Shown in pieces: positions 12,311 to 24,879 of a stretch of 64,000 bases of DNA. The DNA is from Lithospermum erythrorhizon (taxonomy: Eukaryota > Streptophyta > Magnoliopsida > Boraginales > Boraginaceae). Location of the stretch: assembly GCA_019722365.1 (NCBI GenBank), contig JADFUC010000849.1:62001-126000 (forward strand), in the 5' to 3' direction. Made by a program: the position numbers and the translations under genes. The notes under the pieces were generated by a model. The model did not search any database. It was not told where the DNA came from and saw only the letters and a program-made list of their open reading frames with translations. Within the stretch, counting starts at the first letter, position 1. Each line of letters begins with the position of its first letter.

Positions 12311-14415
12311 ATGAGGCGCGCGCGCCTCTATCGAAGGCCTGCCCCTGCCCCAAGGAGCGATCCCTCGAAGTCGTGTCGCTTACCCATGCCTATCATCGCT
12401 ACGACTTCTTCCACCGACGCCTGCTTCTCCGGGCGGAGGATTGGTTTTCGAGCGCCACGCCTAGAGGTTACACCGGTCCCTGACCGAGTAGTAGTCGGCA
12501 AATTCCTTCTGCCTTTTGCCTCGCTATCCCCCGTGGGTCCATTCCACTACGGGTCTCACAAAGACTAGTCTTCGAGTGTTCAAGAGTCCGAGGTTCTTTC
12601 TTCTTCGGTGGACGAGGTATCATACGCTTTGTCTTCGCTTGGCTTCTTGCATGTTCGGTTCTTCCTTGATTATCGGGCAAGATACGCCCCAGCTGTTCAA
12701 GCATGGTTAAATGATGGTCGGCTGGAAGATGTCGAGCCTAGCTATTCCACCTCCGCTAGCATCTACAAGGGTCTGCATCTCATTAATATCGCCTCGCTAC
12801 CCTACCACCCCGGTAGCCGCCTCAGCTTCACTATCTTCTTGGATGGATGGGCACCTATCTGCGTGTTTATTCGCCAAATGCTAAGCATCCACCGGTCCAT
12901 ATGGTTTGGCGATGACCGACGCTTGTCCTTTCACTTCAAAGGCTTATCACTCTTGATGATCATGCTCTTACTCAAGGTCGCTATACGCCCTTCACGTCCG
13001 ACCCCTTCGTGTGTTTACTTCATGATCGTGCCTTGACTCAAGACATGGCATTTTTCGAGTATTCGCACTAAGACGGTCATATGCGAAAGATGCCTTCTTT
13101 CTCTTCTCGAGGTATATATAACCCTTAATGCTTCTCCAAGCAGTTAGGTTTCTCTCCGCCATACCCGGGTTCAAATCAAGATATCGGTGACACACCAGCT
13201 TTTGGAGGGGCCTGCTTCGAGACCGCCGTGACGCCAATGTCAGTATGCAGCTGCGACGCCTCTGCTGAGCGCATCGGGTCCCAATGGGTTTTGCGCGGTT
13301 ACTCGTCCCCGGTTGATAGTGCGTTTATGCCGAGAGTATTAGGTCCGCTCCTTTCGGGGCCGGGTAAAAGAGCGCCCCCGCCTTCCGAAGTTCTATGTTT
13401 CTTCGCCGTCGAACCTTTGGAAGAAGTTTTGCCCTTCCGAGGATAATTCAAGTAGATAAAACCCTAAACATAGCAATGTAGGCCACCAAGAGGCTGGGCA
13501 CTATCATGTCTTCTTCGACGCCCCATCGGCCAAGCATTAAGATGTCGAGACACCACGGTACTCTCGCCTTACTACTCGAGTTCTTCTCGCATACGTGATC
13601 TTTTCGGCCCGCCTTTCTTTTCTTTTCAGCCATGGAGACCGCGCTTCCTCAGGACGCGTTCGCACTTGCGTTCGATTCTCATTTAGTATAATGGATTGCA
13701 TGGCCGCTGCAGGTAAATACCTCGTATACGAGGCACATACGGAGATTGGTGGATTCTACGCAGGCCTTTGACCGCATGATCATGAGGTGGCCGCCACCGG
13801 GTCTCTGGGAACGGAGTTCACAGAGTCGTGGATGCCGAGGAGCCTATATCGAGGCACGGAGGTGGCCGTTGCCGCTGCACTGCTTTTTTTATTACCGCCG
13901 CTCGCATATCGGAGGATCCTTAGAGACAACACGGTCGCTGGTCGGAGTTGTGTTCATTTTGCGTAGGTAAGTCATACGAGGACCTTCCGCGCAGGCGGAG
14001 GCATCATGGCTCTTCAGGCTCTGGCGGTTCACCGGTAGGGATTGTCGAGTCGTGCTAGACTAAAGGCCGTTTTCTCCCCACTGGATGCTGGGGTGGACAT
14101 GCTCAAAGGCTGTCTCCTCTCGAGGTTCAAGGCGATAGCCTAACCGCTATTTAGATGCTGTGGACTCGCCTTCCAAGCCAAAGCATTTGCATTTAGGAGG
14201 CTACTGGGTAAGGTCCTTTCAGAGAATGCTCGGCCGAGACAGAGTCGGCCGATCTATACACACGTGAGTGATCTTCCGAGCGTGGCCGCCGAGAGTCTCA
14301 AGGACACTAGGCTTCGAGTCTGGGCAAGCTTGTTTCAGATTAGGAGATGCCTCGAGCCGAGCATCGGCAGGGTCATGGTAACTGCCGAGCAGCATGCAGG
14401 TACTCAGTAGCATTT
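12311..14415 (+). pseudogene. Antisense plant mobile domain (PMD) ORF of element B
   Basis: Transcribed opposite to its host element. The longest open part (12608-13036, 142 codons) contains ASIYKGLHLI followed by SLPYHPGSRLSF and FLDGWAP. This resembles the second half of retroelement-borne PMD proteins, where an 'IYrGL..I...PxHPG' phrase is followed by an 'F..hFlyGWl' phrase. Further open blocks lie at 13228-13446 and about 14150-14410. Several stretches are homologous, in order, to the minus-strand PMD region of element C, for example around 13140-13210 versus 53320-53400. PMD proteins are plant-specific and linked to TE silencing (the MAIN/MAIL family) and to TE capture. The function of this relic is unknown. 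Frames are broken, introns are possible, and the N-terminal half is poorly preserved. Confidence 0.5.
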
Positions 14416-14689
14416 GTACCAAATTAGATGGATCCTTTAGTTGATTTATTTTATGCACTTTGTATTTATTTTATTTTGTCTATTTCTTCATTTGTGGCGG
14501 ACTCTGCTTTGTTGAGATACAATTTTGATCTTGATTATTTATCGCTTTTCAGTTATTCATATTCTTACATACGCCTCATTCATTGATATCAGTTTCTTTT
14601 CCTTCGTCTCTCTTTTCTTTGAGAACAACATAAAATATATTCAAGATTATGACACAAATTGGTGGGTTTTCATATTTCAACCTCTATAT

Positions 14690-15000
14690 CAAGCAGGCAC
14701 TGCGCTTTATACTCATAGTTGGGGGAGTTCTCTCATTTAATTTAACCTTGTACCCCGAGAGGGATGGGATGCTTATACTGTATTTAGGAGTTCTCTAGGT
14801 AGTTTAACCTAGTACCGAGGGTCGACACTTTATAATCATGTTCGAGTTCTCAAGTAATTTGGGAATCCACGCACTGGCAGGATCGGACAGCTATACCGTG
14901 TTCGTGAGTTAGGGTATAGTTTTATCCTCTATCCAGAGGTCAGCGGGCATTTTATCCGTGCTGGGAGGTATCTTTTGTCTATCGGTAGTACATTTTTAGG
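14690..15000. repeat. ~62-bp minisatellite, element B copy
   Basis: Units containing a GAGTTCTC box, then 'ttaacct' and GTACCGAG-like boxes, then a 'tttata' or 'cttata' box recur about four times (near 14715, 14787, 14840 and 14905). The reverse complement matches the array at 48230-48500 in element C, including the GGGTACGAG and 'ttaaatta' boxes. Its flank at 14460-14555 also matches the flank at 48660-48770 inverted. Confidence 0.6.
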
Positions 15001-15619
15001 GTCGAATTGTTTGGGTTGCTCACTTCTTCTTCCTCAAGTTCTTTAGTACATTATCAAGTACATTTATATCCATGGCTCATTAAAAGCGGACGGTTTAAGT
15101 CAGACTACCTTGAGGTCCTCTGCTCTTCGGCGGACGCATACATTCCACGTATCCTGCCCATAGATATGCTCAAAGATATCAAGCTTAGCCGGGTACTTCT
15201 CCAAGAGATTCTAGCAACTTGTCGCGGCCCGGTCCTGCTTTGCATCACTTTCCCATAATGTCTCTCAGATATGGCCTGCATACCCGTATCTATTTTCTCT
15301 GTGGAGTCCTTCCCTTCTACGGATCGACTCTGCACTGAACTCCGCTTGAGGCTTCAAGACTTACGTGTTCTTTTAATCTTTGGCGGGCGTATTAATTGCT
15401 CCATAAGGTTTACGCTAGATGTACCCTGCATACCCACTTGTCCGATATTTGTCTAGCATCTGGCTTTTAATTTCATCGCGACCCGGATCAAGCTTCTCTC
15501 CGTCATTCTCCTACAAAGATTCTTTTCAGATATGTATCGCGCATACCCAAATCTATGATTTCTTCTGAGCATTCTCTTTGTGGACTTATCCGTATATGAA
15601 TTTGGATTTTCTCACGTAG
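15001..15619 (-). other. Pol-proximal region of element B, not identified
   Basis: Broken frames only. On the minus strand a run reading LEKYPAKLDIFEHIYGQ is open near 15130-15200, but I do not recognise it as RT, RNase H or integrase. Recurring 'catacccg' phrases (15280, 15430, 15545) hint at another decayed repeat. Confidence 0.3.
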
Positions 15620-16500
15620 TGTTCTTCATGCTTCCCGTGGTTTCGATTTCAGCTTGCCTGGAAGATGGATATATGCCAAGTAGATTCTGGCATTTGCCTC
15701 AACCTCTAAGACGGACTGGCTGAGTCTCATGATCAGCTGGAGTTGCCTCCACCCTCCGGAATACTCTTCCATATTGGCCGCCTCGGCCGACTCGGTTATG
15801 TGGTAGCTTGGTTACCCTTTAATCATGACACGCCAGAGGTTTGGCATGTACCCGAGTCCGCAGCTTGAACTCTCACGGAGTACCTCAGGTCAGCCTGGGC
15901 TGAAGCCCTGCTCTGCCCCATGTACTTTAATTTCTAGTGTTGGATTCACACATAGTTGTGTCTTTCATGGGGTCTAAATCCGCTTTGACTAAGAAAAAAG
16001 TCATAAGCCTGGGGTTCATCAGTCCCCATGCTCTTCGCCCTCAGACTGCAAGCTACGAAACCTTTGAAAGGTCAGCTGACGCTACCTTTCCCTGCCAGAA
16101 AGCAGCGGTAGCCAAGGGCCCTTTGAGTGCTTCCAATGACTGCCTTGCATAACTTTAGGTGCCTCTAGCCTTTCAGAGTCAGAATCCGTCTCTGCCTTTC
16201 TTTCTTTGATATAACTTAGCGTCTACAAAGTGCGCTTCTTCAGTGGTGAACGGATTCTCGTCTTCTTTGGTCGTCCCCTCCATGCCATCCTTGCAGTACT
16301 TTAGGCACTGATGTAGAGTAGAGGGTACTACATTGCTGCTATGGATCCATGATCTTCCTAACAATACGTTGTAAGTGGCCTTGGAGTCGATCACGTGGAA
16401 CCATACGTTGTCTCAGCCGATCAATGTGATGGATACCTGCCCATCGCTTCGCCGAATTTCCATGGTTAAAGCCTTGTATCATGATTGACGAGTCCGTTGC
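15620..16500 (-). pseudogene. Tat-type aspartic protease and linker relic, element B
   Basis: The protease matures gag-pol. The clearest piece is at 16179-16394 (minus), reading YNVLLGRSWIHSSNVVPST and then LHQCLKY and a segment with EEAHFVDAKLY. These are the C-terminal half of a Tat retropepsin, in which 'YN.LLGRpWlh...vPSt.HqClKy' is diagnostic. Downstream (16080-15950) QAYDFFLSQSGFRPHE matches the linker that follows protease in Tat elements, and PHNRVGLGYQY-like residues near 15770 continue it. The catalytic D[TS]G would lie just upstream and was not seen. Frameshifts occur between all pieces. Confidence 0.75.
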
Positions 16501-18300
16501 AGTCTCTCTCCGCCGAGATGCCCCAACAACTTGATGCAGGGAGAAAAGTGTAATGTGCCCACCGCTTGGTTCTCCATCCACCAGCATTTTTCTCTCTCAT
16601 CTTGATATCCTGCAGATACGTAGCGGCGGTTGTGGTCACCATCTTCTTTCCCTCGGCATGCCTTCTAACTGTGAAGGCACTATAAAGCTGGGGGACCCTT
16701 GCTGTTCGGGCGCCCAGGTCAGTTTCCTCGCTCGGGATATCTTCAACCTCCACGCATATACGGAATCACTCTTCTATGTCCTCGCCTCGGAGTCGCTGCA
16801 AGATCCCCATTTCATCCCCTGGTTCTACTGCTTCCAAAAGTCCTCCGTTCCTTGACTTCTTGGAGTGATGGCGAGGTCACGCTGTCAGGAGTAGCTTGTC
16901 TTCTTCCGTAAGAGGCTCAGCGAGCGAGTCCATGACCTTTTTCCCTGAAAGATTTAACCACTTCTATTTGGTGTCCTAGTACCACGGTACTTGTAGTAGT
17001 CTAGATCTCAGGTTTCAGTTTTTGGTTTCTTCCGGGCGCTTATTCTCAGGTAGTTCGACGGCTTTGTATCAGTAATCTCTTCAAACATCCCGGTATGTTT
17101 CGACTCAAGAAGCCGGTACTAATTGCCGCATTTCCTTCAACGTGAGGCATTTGCTATCTCCAAGGTTGAGTCCTCCTTCCGTTCTCTTAGTCTTGGAAGA
17201 GAACTTAGTTGATTTAGAGGTGATGACGTGCACATCCTTCTTCTCTAGTTCGATGCTTCTCTGGCTTCGGGCCTTGTACATGGCTCGCAAGAGGTGACTG
17301 CCAAGGCGCCTGGGGCCTCTTCCCTTGCTCGGCCGCTATGGTCACCCATATCATGCGCCCGGTGATAGTCAGCCAAAGGTCTTCGTTAGTATCCCTGTAG
17401 GATGTACCGCAGTCCCACCGCATGCCTCTATATACACATGCTAACGGGGCGGAGGGCTCTGAGAGCTTTTCCTTGCACTGGTGGCATGCCTTTCTCCAAT
17501 CAAGCTGATGAGTCGCGACCTGCTCTTCTTAACGTTACTTAGCCTCGGCCACTTCTATTACGCTAATCGCTCTTCCGGTGTCAAGAAGCGGTCGTGAACC
17601 GCTTCAAGTTGTGCCACACTGCCTATGGAGTCCGATTCCACTGGGTGTACTACTCAAAGGCGTTTCCCTTGTAATGAGTGGACGAACTGCTTGACCATGA
17701 GGTCTCCATTTGTTCCGTTGTTGCACATGTTTCTCGCTGCCGGGCGATGTTTTTCTTTCGGGTTCCCACACGAATCACTGGAACTTTGGGGGTTGATTGG
17801 GGTAATTCTTAGCCTATCTATACGGGACCGTAGGGTTTCGACATGGGGAATACGAAGCGCGCCGCTCTCTCAGCGCGCCTTGATTGCCCCCAATATGAAT
17901 TCTCTCAGCTGAGCCGCTGGTATGGTCCTACCGCTTGAGATGTATATAGTTCAGCTTTGTCAAGCAGCCTCCAATGGACGACCGGAATCTTGATACTACA
18001 AGTAGAGGTGTCTCGATGCTTCCTTTCAGGCATTGTGAGCCCTCGGTGAGGCGCTGTCCTAATGGCTTAGAGCATGTGTCCGGTGTTCGTGATCGAGTAT
18101 CTTCTCCTCCATGTGAGAGAGAGACTCTTCCCTCGGGCGCCGTACGGCTGTACATGTCCTCCACCATCTTTGTTAGTGGAAGCCATTCGCCTCCTACGGT
18201 AGTTCCATCCTCACATCACGATCGATACGAGGAATCATCGGGCCGCTACGTGACCCATATTTGGATTGGATCAGACTGTGATTCCGGATAACTTCTTTCC
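16501..18300 (-). pseudogene. Ty3/gypsy (Tat-type) gag relic, element B
   Basis: Gag builds the virus-like particle. Around 17720-17625 on the minus strand a frame reads GTNGDLMVKQFVHSLQGK and, after a shift, a segment ending WESDS. This is the capsid phrase found in plant gypsy gag as 'l.kqFv.SLkG.AfeWYt.w..dsI'. The upstream part (18167-17928) is an 80-codon open piece with basic and proline residues, as in gag N-termini. The region 17423-16501 is probably the C-terminal gag and pre-protease but shows no zinc knuckle that I could recognise. Confidence 0.65.
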
Positions 18301-18419
18301 ATGGACGAAGCTAGTGTAAGGCTTCGGCAGTATGTTGGAACTAGAAACCTCAAAGGCTTCATTTCGGGCGGCTTCGCAAGAGTCAAGAGCCACAAGGAGT
18401 GTAGATACCCCACCGGCAT

Positions 18420-19850
18420 GCCAAGATTTTATTGAGAAGAAAGATTTTATTATTTATATGCGCTCCGAATAATAAATCCCTATAGGAGAAATCCTCCAGG
18501 CGTAAAGTAGTATATTTATCAAACGAATTGGCGCTCGAATAATTATCGCCAAGTTATCTCTTACGATGTCGCCGCTTCATGATGGCTGATTTAATATGGA
18601 CCAAGCTAGCCGAAGCTTTGGTCTTCGAAAGTTAGAGATATGTGTCCAAAGATGTGGCCTGGACGAGGAGAGTTAGTCTTTGACTCGAGATATGGTCCAA
18701 ACTGCTGGAAATTTTGATCCCGTGTGGTTGTCCTGACTCTCGACGCTCGACTCGATCCTCGGTATCGGCCTGACGGAAGACTCGACCTCTCCGCCGACGG
18801 GACGTCAAGAGGCCTAGCTGGGGGAGTCGACTTTCTTTGACTCGATAGCTGGACCGCTGGACACACACTCTACCCTTGTTGATACACGCCCCACGCGAGT
18901 GCTCGACGACCTTATAGCTGGCCCTTCCCAAGCAGTGGCCTCGCGCCTTTATCCGACTGGATGTAGAGCAAGGACTTCAACAACGTGTTCCTACTCTTTT
19001 ATTTGACTTGGGGTCGAGCTGAAGCCTCACCTTCCTCATTAGCTTCGGATGATCCGCCTCTTCTCCCGGTATATCTTAGGCGCTTATTTGATATGTATGT
19101 AGGCTTCAATGTACTGATCCTCGTGGATTTGGCGTAGTGTAGGGGCTTTCTGAATTACATAAGCTTCTATGCCTTGTCAGATAAATAGCCCACTTTGGGA
19201 GAGCCTCAAGTTATCTGACTTCCGACGGTTTTAGGTGCCTTTCCTGCCTTCAGTGCCCCGAGTTGCTTCTCTTGAATCTTCAAGTCCAAGATTTCCGTGT
19301 TTCACGGACCTTTCTTTAGAGCTTTTTGCAGCCTTTTGTTTTAGCTTTTTCTCCCAGCTCAACTTGCTTTTTGATTTTCTAAAATATCGGGTATTTATAG
19401 GCTGACCCGATTTTAATTGGTCGATCTGCTGTGTGGATCAGATCTCAATCGCCGATTGAGGGACGATCTAGACCGCCGATATTTTGTATACGACTTATTC
19501 TCCAAGAATATGGAGTGTGCTCCTATTATAGGATTTTTAGGTCAAGGATGAATTTATTTATCACCCCTACATTCCTCGCTTCATTAATTTAAGCCCGCAT
19601 CTTTTCGAAACTGTATTCTAAAGTTTAAAAATTTCAGGTTTATTTATCAGAAACCCTAATTTTATCCTAAAATTAATATTAGGTTCTTGGAATCCTTGCA
19701 TCCTATTATTTTATCCCAACTTGAATTTAATTGAGCTCGAGCGAATTCCTAATCAACACGGTGTCCGTGATCATTGAAAATTAATTTAATTAATAAATTC
19801 ATAAAAATAAATTTTCTTAATTAAAATTAATCAAGATTCTACTATCTACA
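18420..19850 (-). repeat. 5' LTR of element B
   Basis: Minus-strand LTR starting TGTAGATAGTAGAATC (19850 downwards) and ending near 18420 after a box reading, on the plus strand, AAAGATTTTATTATTTATAT. It aligns along its length with the LTRs at 43047-44413 and 57082-58542 of element C, sharing a 'taaataaattcatcc' segment, the CCTATAAATACCCGAT promoter-like box (about 19385-19400, minus strand) and the terminal polyadenylation-like AATAATAAAATCTTTCTT. Length about 1.43 kb versus 1.37 and 1.46 kb. Confidence 0.75.
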
Positions 19851-20247
19851 GCTAGCCTTTCTATTCTTCAACTCTCGAAAACTTCCAAGTTTATCAAATG
19901 TTGTCCTCGCGGTCACCATCTTCAATGCCTTCCACAACAAAGATATTTACTTACTAATCCCAATCCAAGACAACACGTACTCAGAGAAAATAAAATAAAT
20001 AAATACGACTCACCGGGTTGTTTACAACGAATAAACTGTCATGATAATCAGATGCAAATAAAATACAAAACTAGGGTCATATCAATATATCCTCTTTCCA
20101 TTCCTCACAATACATATATATATATATACGCAAGTTAAATAAATCATATAAAGATGAATTTAATAACTATATATTAAAAGAAAAGGAAATAACCTATGCA
20201 ATTAATGAATACTATCCATGATAAGATTTATATAATCAAATTAATTG

Positions 20248-20319
<72 letters not shown>

Positions 20320-21480
20320 CCAATAATTATTACAATAATTATTTTATGCATATATAACAATATAAATACTTGCAAGTAAGTATATTTATTATAATTCAAT
20401 AACTAGATAATTATTATTATGATCATCCTTTTAATAAATAAATAACTAAAAGGTTGATTATTAAAAGAGATAACGGAATTAAATAAAATTATCTTAAATT
20501 GGGTAATTAAAATTACCATAATTTAATACATGATATTTATTCATAAAAAAAGAAATTGAATTTACCAAAATTTTGAAAAAGCTAAAACTAGGGTTTAAAA
20601 GCAGTTGGGTTTCAAAACCCTAGCGGCATAAGATGATAGCCAGATGGTGACCATACGCGCCACATAGCCACGCTCCTTCCCTCTCTAGAGGGGAGAAGTT
20701 ATCTTTCTAACACCACGGAACCATCCCGGCAATTGGCAGACCTTAGGAATCTGTACAAGGTAGCGTCTTAGAATTCATAATGAGTAATTTAGAGTTTACA
20801 TTTTAATTAAATCTTTTCCAAAAACAAACCCGGTTAGAAGGCTTTAAACTACTCACAAAAATTCTGACTTTCATAATAAACTATTTTTATAATATTCTTA
20901 AAATTATCAATTGAATTTCTAAAGTATATTACAGGAAAATTAATTATGTAATTTCCAATTAATAAAACTTTATAATTTCGAAAATACATAATAAATACTT
21001 AAAAAAAATAAAAAAATTCCAAATTTTCACTGAGATATTCTCTATAACATATAGTTTCTGTGAAAATTTGTTGAGATTAAAAATTTTGTGTTTAAGCCTT
21101 TTAAATACAATTAAATTTTAATTAACCAATTAAAAATATTGTAAACCCTTTTAAAATTCAGCAAACAATTATACTAATTATCAAAATACCAAAATATGTA
21201 ATTTTGATGTACTTGAATATATAAACACATCTATAAATATACATGGCATAAAAATTCATAATATTATAAACATAAAGTTTTACAAAAACTCATAAAACAT
21301 GATTTAAAATTTTCTAGATCGATTTTATACAAATTAAACTGGCTCATGATGGCACTGAAGGAAAAATATGCATATTTCGAATAAAAACTTTAAACAAATA
21401 GCATACCAGGATCAATTTCATTGTCATAAAATCAGATCTAAATAGTATATAACAATATATTAATACTAGAATATTTATAG
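19851..21480 (-). repeat. Inverted family X internal region (copy X3)
   Basis: On the minus strand, 20110-19860 matches repeat R: 'aagatggtgaccgcgagg' then 'acatttgataaacttggaag', compare 10438-10485. The GC-rich patch at 20600-20780 with the neighbouring 'aaaccctag' matches those at 2730-2880 and 51050-51200. The copy stops abruptly at 19850, exactly at the LTR of element B, so B probably inserted into it. Confidence 0.5.
20252..20310. repeat. (AT)n microsatellite
   Basis: An uninterrupted AT dinucleotide run of about 59 bp, in an AT-rich setting with further short AT runs nearby (20107-20127). The length as given may be affected by sequencing or assembly. Confidence 0.95.
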
Positions 21481-22174
21481 TCTTGTGAGGAATAAAATCT
21501 GATAAGTTCTTTCAAAAGCCTCCTTTGAATCCCTAATTTGTGCAACACCGCAATAGGTAATTCACACTGATTGATCCACACAAAGAGGGTTAAATTCTAT
21601 ATTCGAGTTCTTTAGAACCGTAGAAATTGGATAGAAAATCAAAGTAGAGATTCACATGATATTTCCACTAAACTACAAGGGAGAGGCTAGTGTGGTTGGA
21701 TGATTAGATTTTGCATAAAATGAAAACGTAATACATCCCTCCTTTAAATAGAATTGAAAACTATTTAAAATCCCCTAATTTCCAAGGCACAAAATTTTGA
21801 CAATTTACTCTTGCATTGCGAAGTGTAGGTTCTAAGCAATTCCACCGCGCTCCATTTTGATCGATGATAGAAATGGAAACCATTTTGCGCTGCAGACATA
21901 GGTGTGGGTTGGAAAGCAATTCGACCCACGCTCCATTTGGCTCCGATGAAGTCTAACCAAATGGGTGTGGGGTGAGAAGCAATTCCAACCTCTCTACGCA
22001 CCGTTTAGTCGGTCATATAGTAAAAACCATTTTACCACTTCTGGGGCCGCGTGGGTGTGGGTTGGAAAATTCTGCTCCATTTGGTCGGTAATATAAATGT
22101 TAAATTGATACACAAATATTTAATCACCGAAAGCACCAAACGTAGGCTCGGTTGTATAACAAACACATCTTGCA
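21481..22174 (-). repeat. Inverted LTR-like unit with 63-90 bp subrepeats (copy X3)
   Basis: On the plus strand GGTGTGGGTTGGAAAGC-type units recur at about 21821, 21901, 21964 and 22053, ending with 'ggttgtataacaaac'. On the minus strand these lie upstream of a CTATTTAAAGGAGGG promoter-like box (about 21750), the normal order of U3 enhancer-like subrepeats and TATA in an LTR. The same unit, in opposite orientation, is at 33945-34190. Confidence 0.5.
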
Positions 22175-24757
22175 TGTAACGACCGCCCAGTCGGCGCCAC
22201 GAGGTGAGTCATTATAATCAGGAACACTAGAATCACCAAACCGATGGACGACTTCGATTTAAAACTACTCGTTCCTTCAAAAATAAGATTACATATAATA
22301 TTTCCAAAATAGTAAAGTTTAAAAACTTTTACAATCCATCGGGTATTATCTAACCAACCAACTCCATATATATACAACATATCCCAAATAATGATAATGC
22401 GGCAGAGGCTACAAAAGAAAATGAAATCACGTATTCGAACACAAATGACAAGCTGAGACAAGGCTAAAGTTTCTAAGGGAAAATACAACAATCCAAAGCA
22501 GGTTGACAACACATCAAAAATCGGTATGAGGATCCTACGCCACCCGATGCTCACCTAGCCACTGGAACAAAACTCTCAAACAGCCTGCAGCTCATTGCAC
22601 TTTGTCGGCCTTTGAAAGAAATGCCGCCGAAAAGGGGTGTAAGCAGGGCTTGGTGAAGACTTAACACGGGGGTGAACTTACCGTATGGAGCAGGTAAATC
22701 TAATAATATAATAGTCAAATATGAATAAAATATATATATCCGGGACTACTTAAAAGGTCATGAAGATGATTTCACAAAGAGAGAATGCCGGACATAATAC
22801 ATTGAGGATATAATAGAAGGTTTAAATGACACACAAATTCGAGAAGAAATCAGTAGACTCAACTCGACTAAAACTCTAGTCATCAGGCCTCCTGTCTCTC
22901 ATATCCCCACGGTATACCCAACCTGTCGCCTGCTCAATCCGTCTACCTGCGAGGAATGGACTAATCAATAATCACCCTTTTACATGAGTATAAGGCCAAA
23001 ACCGCACTTATACACAAACTATAAAAGATGCTTATACACAAAGTATGGTATGTCGCGCTCATACACTAAGTCTAATTACGCGCTCTTATACACTAAGTAT
23101 AAGGCACCGCTCTTATACACACTAAGTATAAGGCACACCGCTCCTATACACTAAGTATAAGGCACACCGCTTCACACTAGAGTATAAGGCGGCGTATAAA
23201 CAAAGTATAAGGCCGATATGTAAATTCGTATCACCCTGCAAAGGAAGGAGAGTGCTAACCCTAATCATCCCAACTGGTCAAATCCTGATACTCAAGTCAC
23301 CTCAGATCATACATAACTCTAACCGTCCTCTGATAATCAACTACTCTGCTCCCAAACAATATCCAACACACTTGCTTCAAACATCTCATGATAAATCCAA
23401 CAACCTTGATCGCAGAAACAAGGCCAACTTGAATCATAAGTGCCGATAAGGCCACAAAAATCAGAAATATAAGTTGGGAGTTCAAGCTATTACTTACCTC
23501 AAACAATCTTAATGCCACAAAAATACAATCACATAATCATATCATGGCTCACTGGAAATGAATCCTGCCTTAATCATTACCATGATTACATGTATATCAT
23601 TCTCAGCATAATCATGAACACAACAACATGTTCCTTTACAATTTAAAATGAATAAGTAAAGTAACACTTTCATTGAGATAAGTACTCACCTCACGCTTTA
23701 GCTACCACAAAACCTCCAGCGAACACGATCCACGATGGCGCCCTTTCCGCGATCAACGCCTAAACAATACCGAGGAAGTATAATCAAGACCTCACTACTG
23801 CAACTGCGTTAAAAGATATATAACCAATTCTTAGTGGAACTATTTCCAAGCGGTCTAACATGACGGATAACTATCAGTGTAATCCCCATCGGACACAACA
23901 AATCGATCCCCGGTAAAATTCCATCTTATTACTTTATCATTACAAATCAACTTATAAGCCATTCTAGTTAATCGGCGAGTCCATGTAGTGTAATCATACT
24001 CAAAATATCAATTATAACTTGAAAATGTACTTTTCAACCTTATTCCCTTTAATCAATTTTCAATCACCAATTTAATATCACAATAACTATAATAAGGTCC
24101 CAACACAACCTCATACACATTTAAAGTCTTGAAAAATATCAGCAAGTCAGCGAAACCTAGAAGTCAACTCAAATATACGTCCTCGAGCGGCGTCGAGTCA
24201 TGAATTAATCCCTTATATACATCACGGAACCCATAACCAACTAAGATTCATCATAAAATTGAATAATGGAAAAATTAAGCTAAAAAGTCAACCGTGCCGA
24301 AACCCAGAAATATCTCAAAAGACTTGAAATTTCTTACGCTTAACTTTCGAAGAGAATGATAGGAGAAAAGATATTATACAAACGATCTCTTGAGTTTGGC
24401 TGATCGAAGAGAGAAATGGAAGAAAAATTTCAAGGGGAGAAGATGTGAATCTCGGCCAAATGAAGAGAGGAAGCAAGATGAGATTTGCACTTGTGATGAT
24501 GTGTTGGATAAGTATGGATAGATATTTAAAAAACTCGAAAGTACCGTTAGGTTTCGGTTGAATTTCTCCGGCTTATCGTACTTAAATCTCAAACGAACCC
24601 AATTCCAAAGATAAAATTTTCATAGCAAAAACTACTAAATTATAAATGTAATTCATTTCAAAAATTTCTGAAATAATATTATCATAAATTATTTATACCG
24701 TTCCCGGGTCCATACCGACCGAAAATTTAATTTTTTTTTTAAATAGCAGTTATTACA
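22175..24757 (-). repeat. 3' LTR of the Tekay element
   Basis: Begins on the plus strand at TGTAACGACCGCC and ends at AGTTATTACA. It aligns with 29509-32063 over its length, including 'aataagattacatataatat' (about 22282 versus 29624), a 29-bp tandem block, and an 'aactactaaattataaatgt' block (24630 versus 31940). Confidence 0.85.
22990..23215. repeat. ~29-bp tandem repeat inside Tekay 3' LTR
   Basis: Units of the type AAGGCACACCGCTCTTATAC followed by ACTAAGTAT recur about seven times, with a 29-bp step between 23131 and 23160. The same block, with more noise, is at 30320-30570 in the other LTR. Confidence 0.85.
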
Positions 24758-24879
24758 AATCTACCCACCTAATAAAATTTCGACTTTCGAAATTTAACAA
24801 CCCCTCAAACAATCAAGCGAGAACAATATAACAACCTGAAATCAAATACCCAAACCAATAGCCAATCTATTGACATCAC

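Larger units (their letters stand above)
8790..19850 (-). mobile_element. Tat-like LTR retrotransposon B (minus strand, interrupted and truncated)
   Basis: Read from 19850 downwards: LTR (19850-18420), gag (18300-16500), protease and linker (16500-15620), a ~62-bp minisatellite (15000-14690), a PMD ORF on the opposite strand (14415-12311), an X-family insertion (12200 to about 9561), then the 3' module (9560-8790). The order is the same as in element C at 43047-58542. A 3' LTR is missing. I found no reverse transcriptase, RNase H or integrase motifs between protease and the PMD ORF, so it appears non-autonomous. Confidence 0.6.

Noticed and set aside
12468..12704. 78-codon minus-strand ORF in the sense direction of element B
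   Set aside because: Shadow of the plus-strand PMD frame, with no gag-pol motif.
22120..22554. 144-codon minus-strand ORF
   Set aside because: It crosses the border of the Tekay LTR and the inverted X unit and is not open in the other LTR.
22990..23215. Regular short repeats that could suggest a CRISPR array
   Set aside because: Units are contiguous ~29-bp tandem copies without unique spacers, inside a plant LTR.
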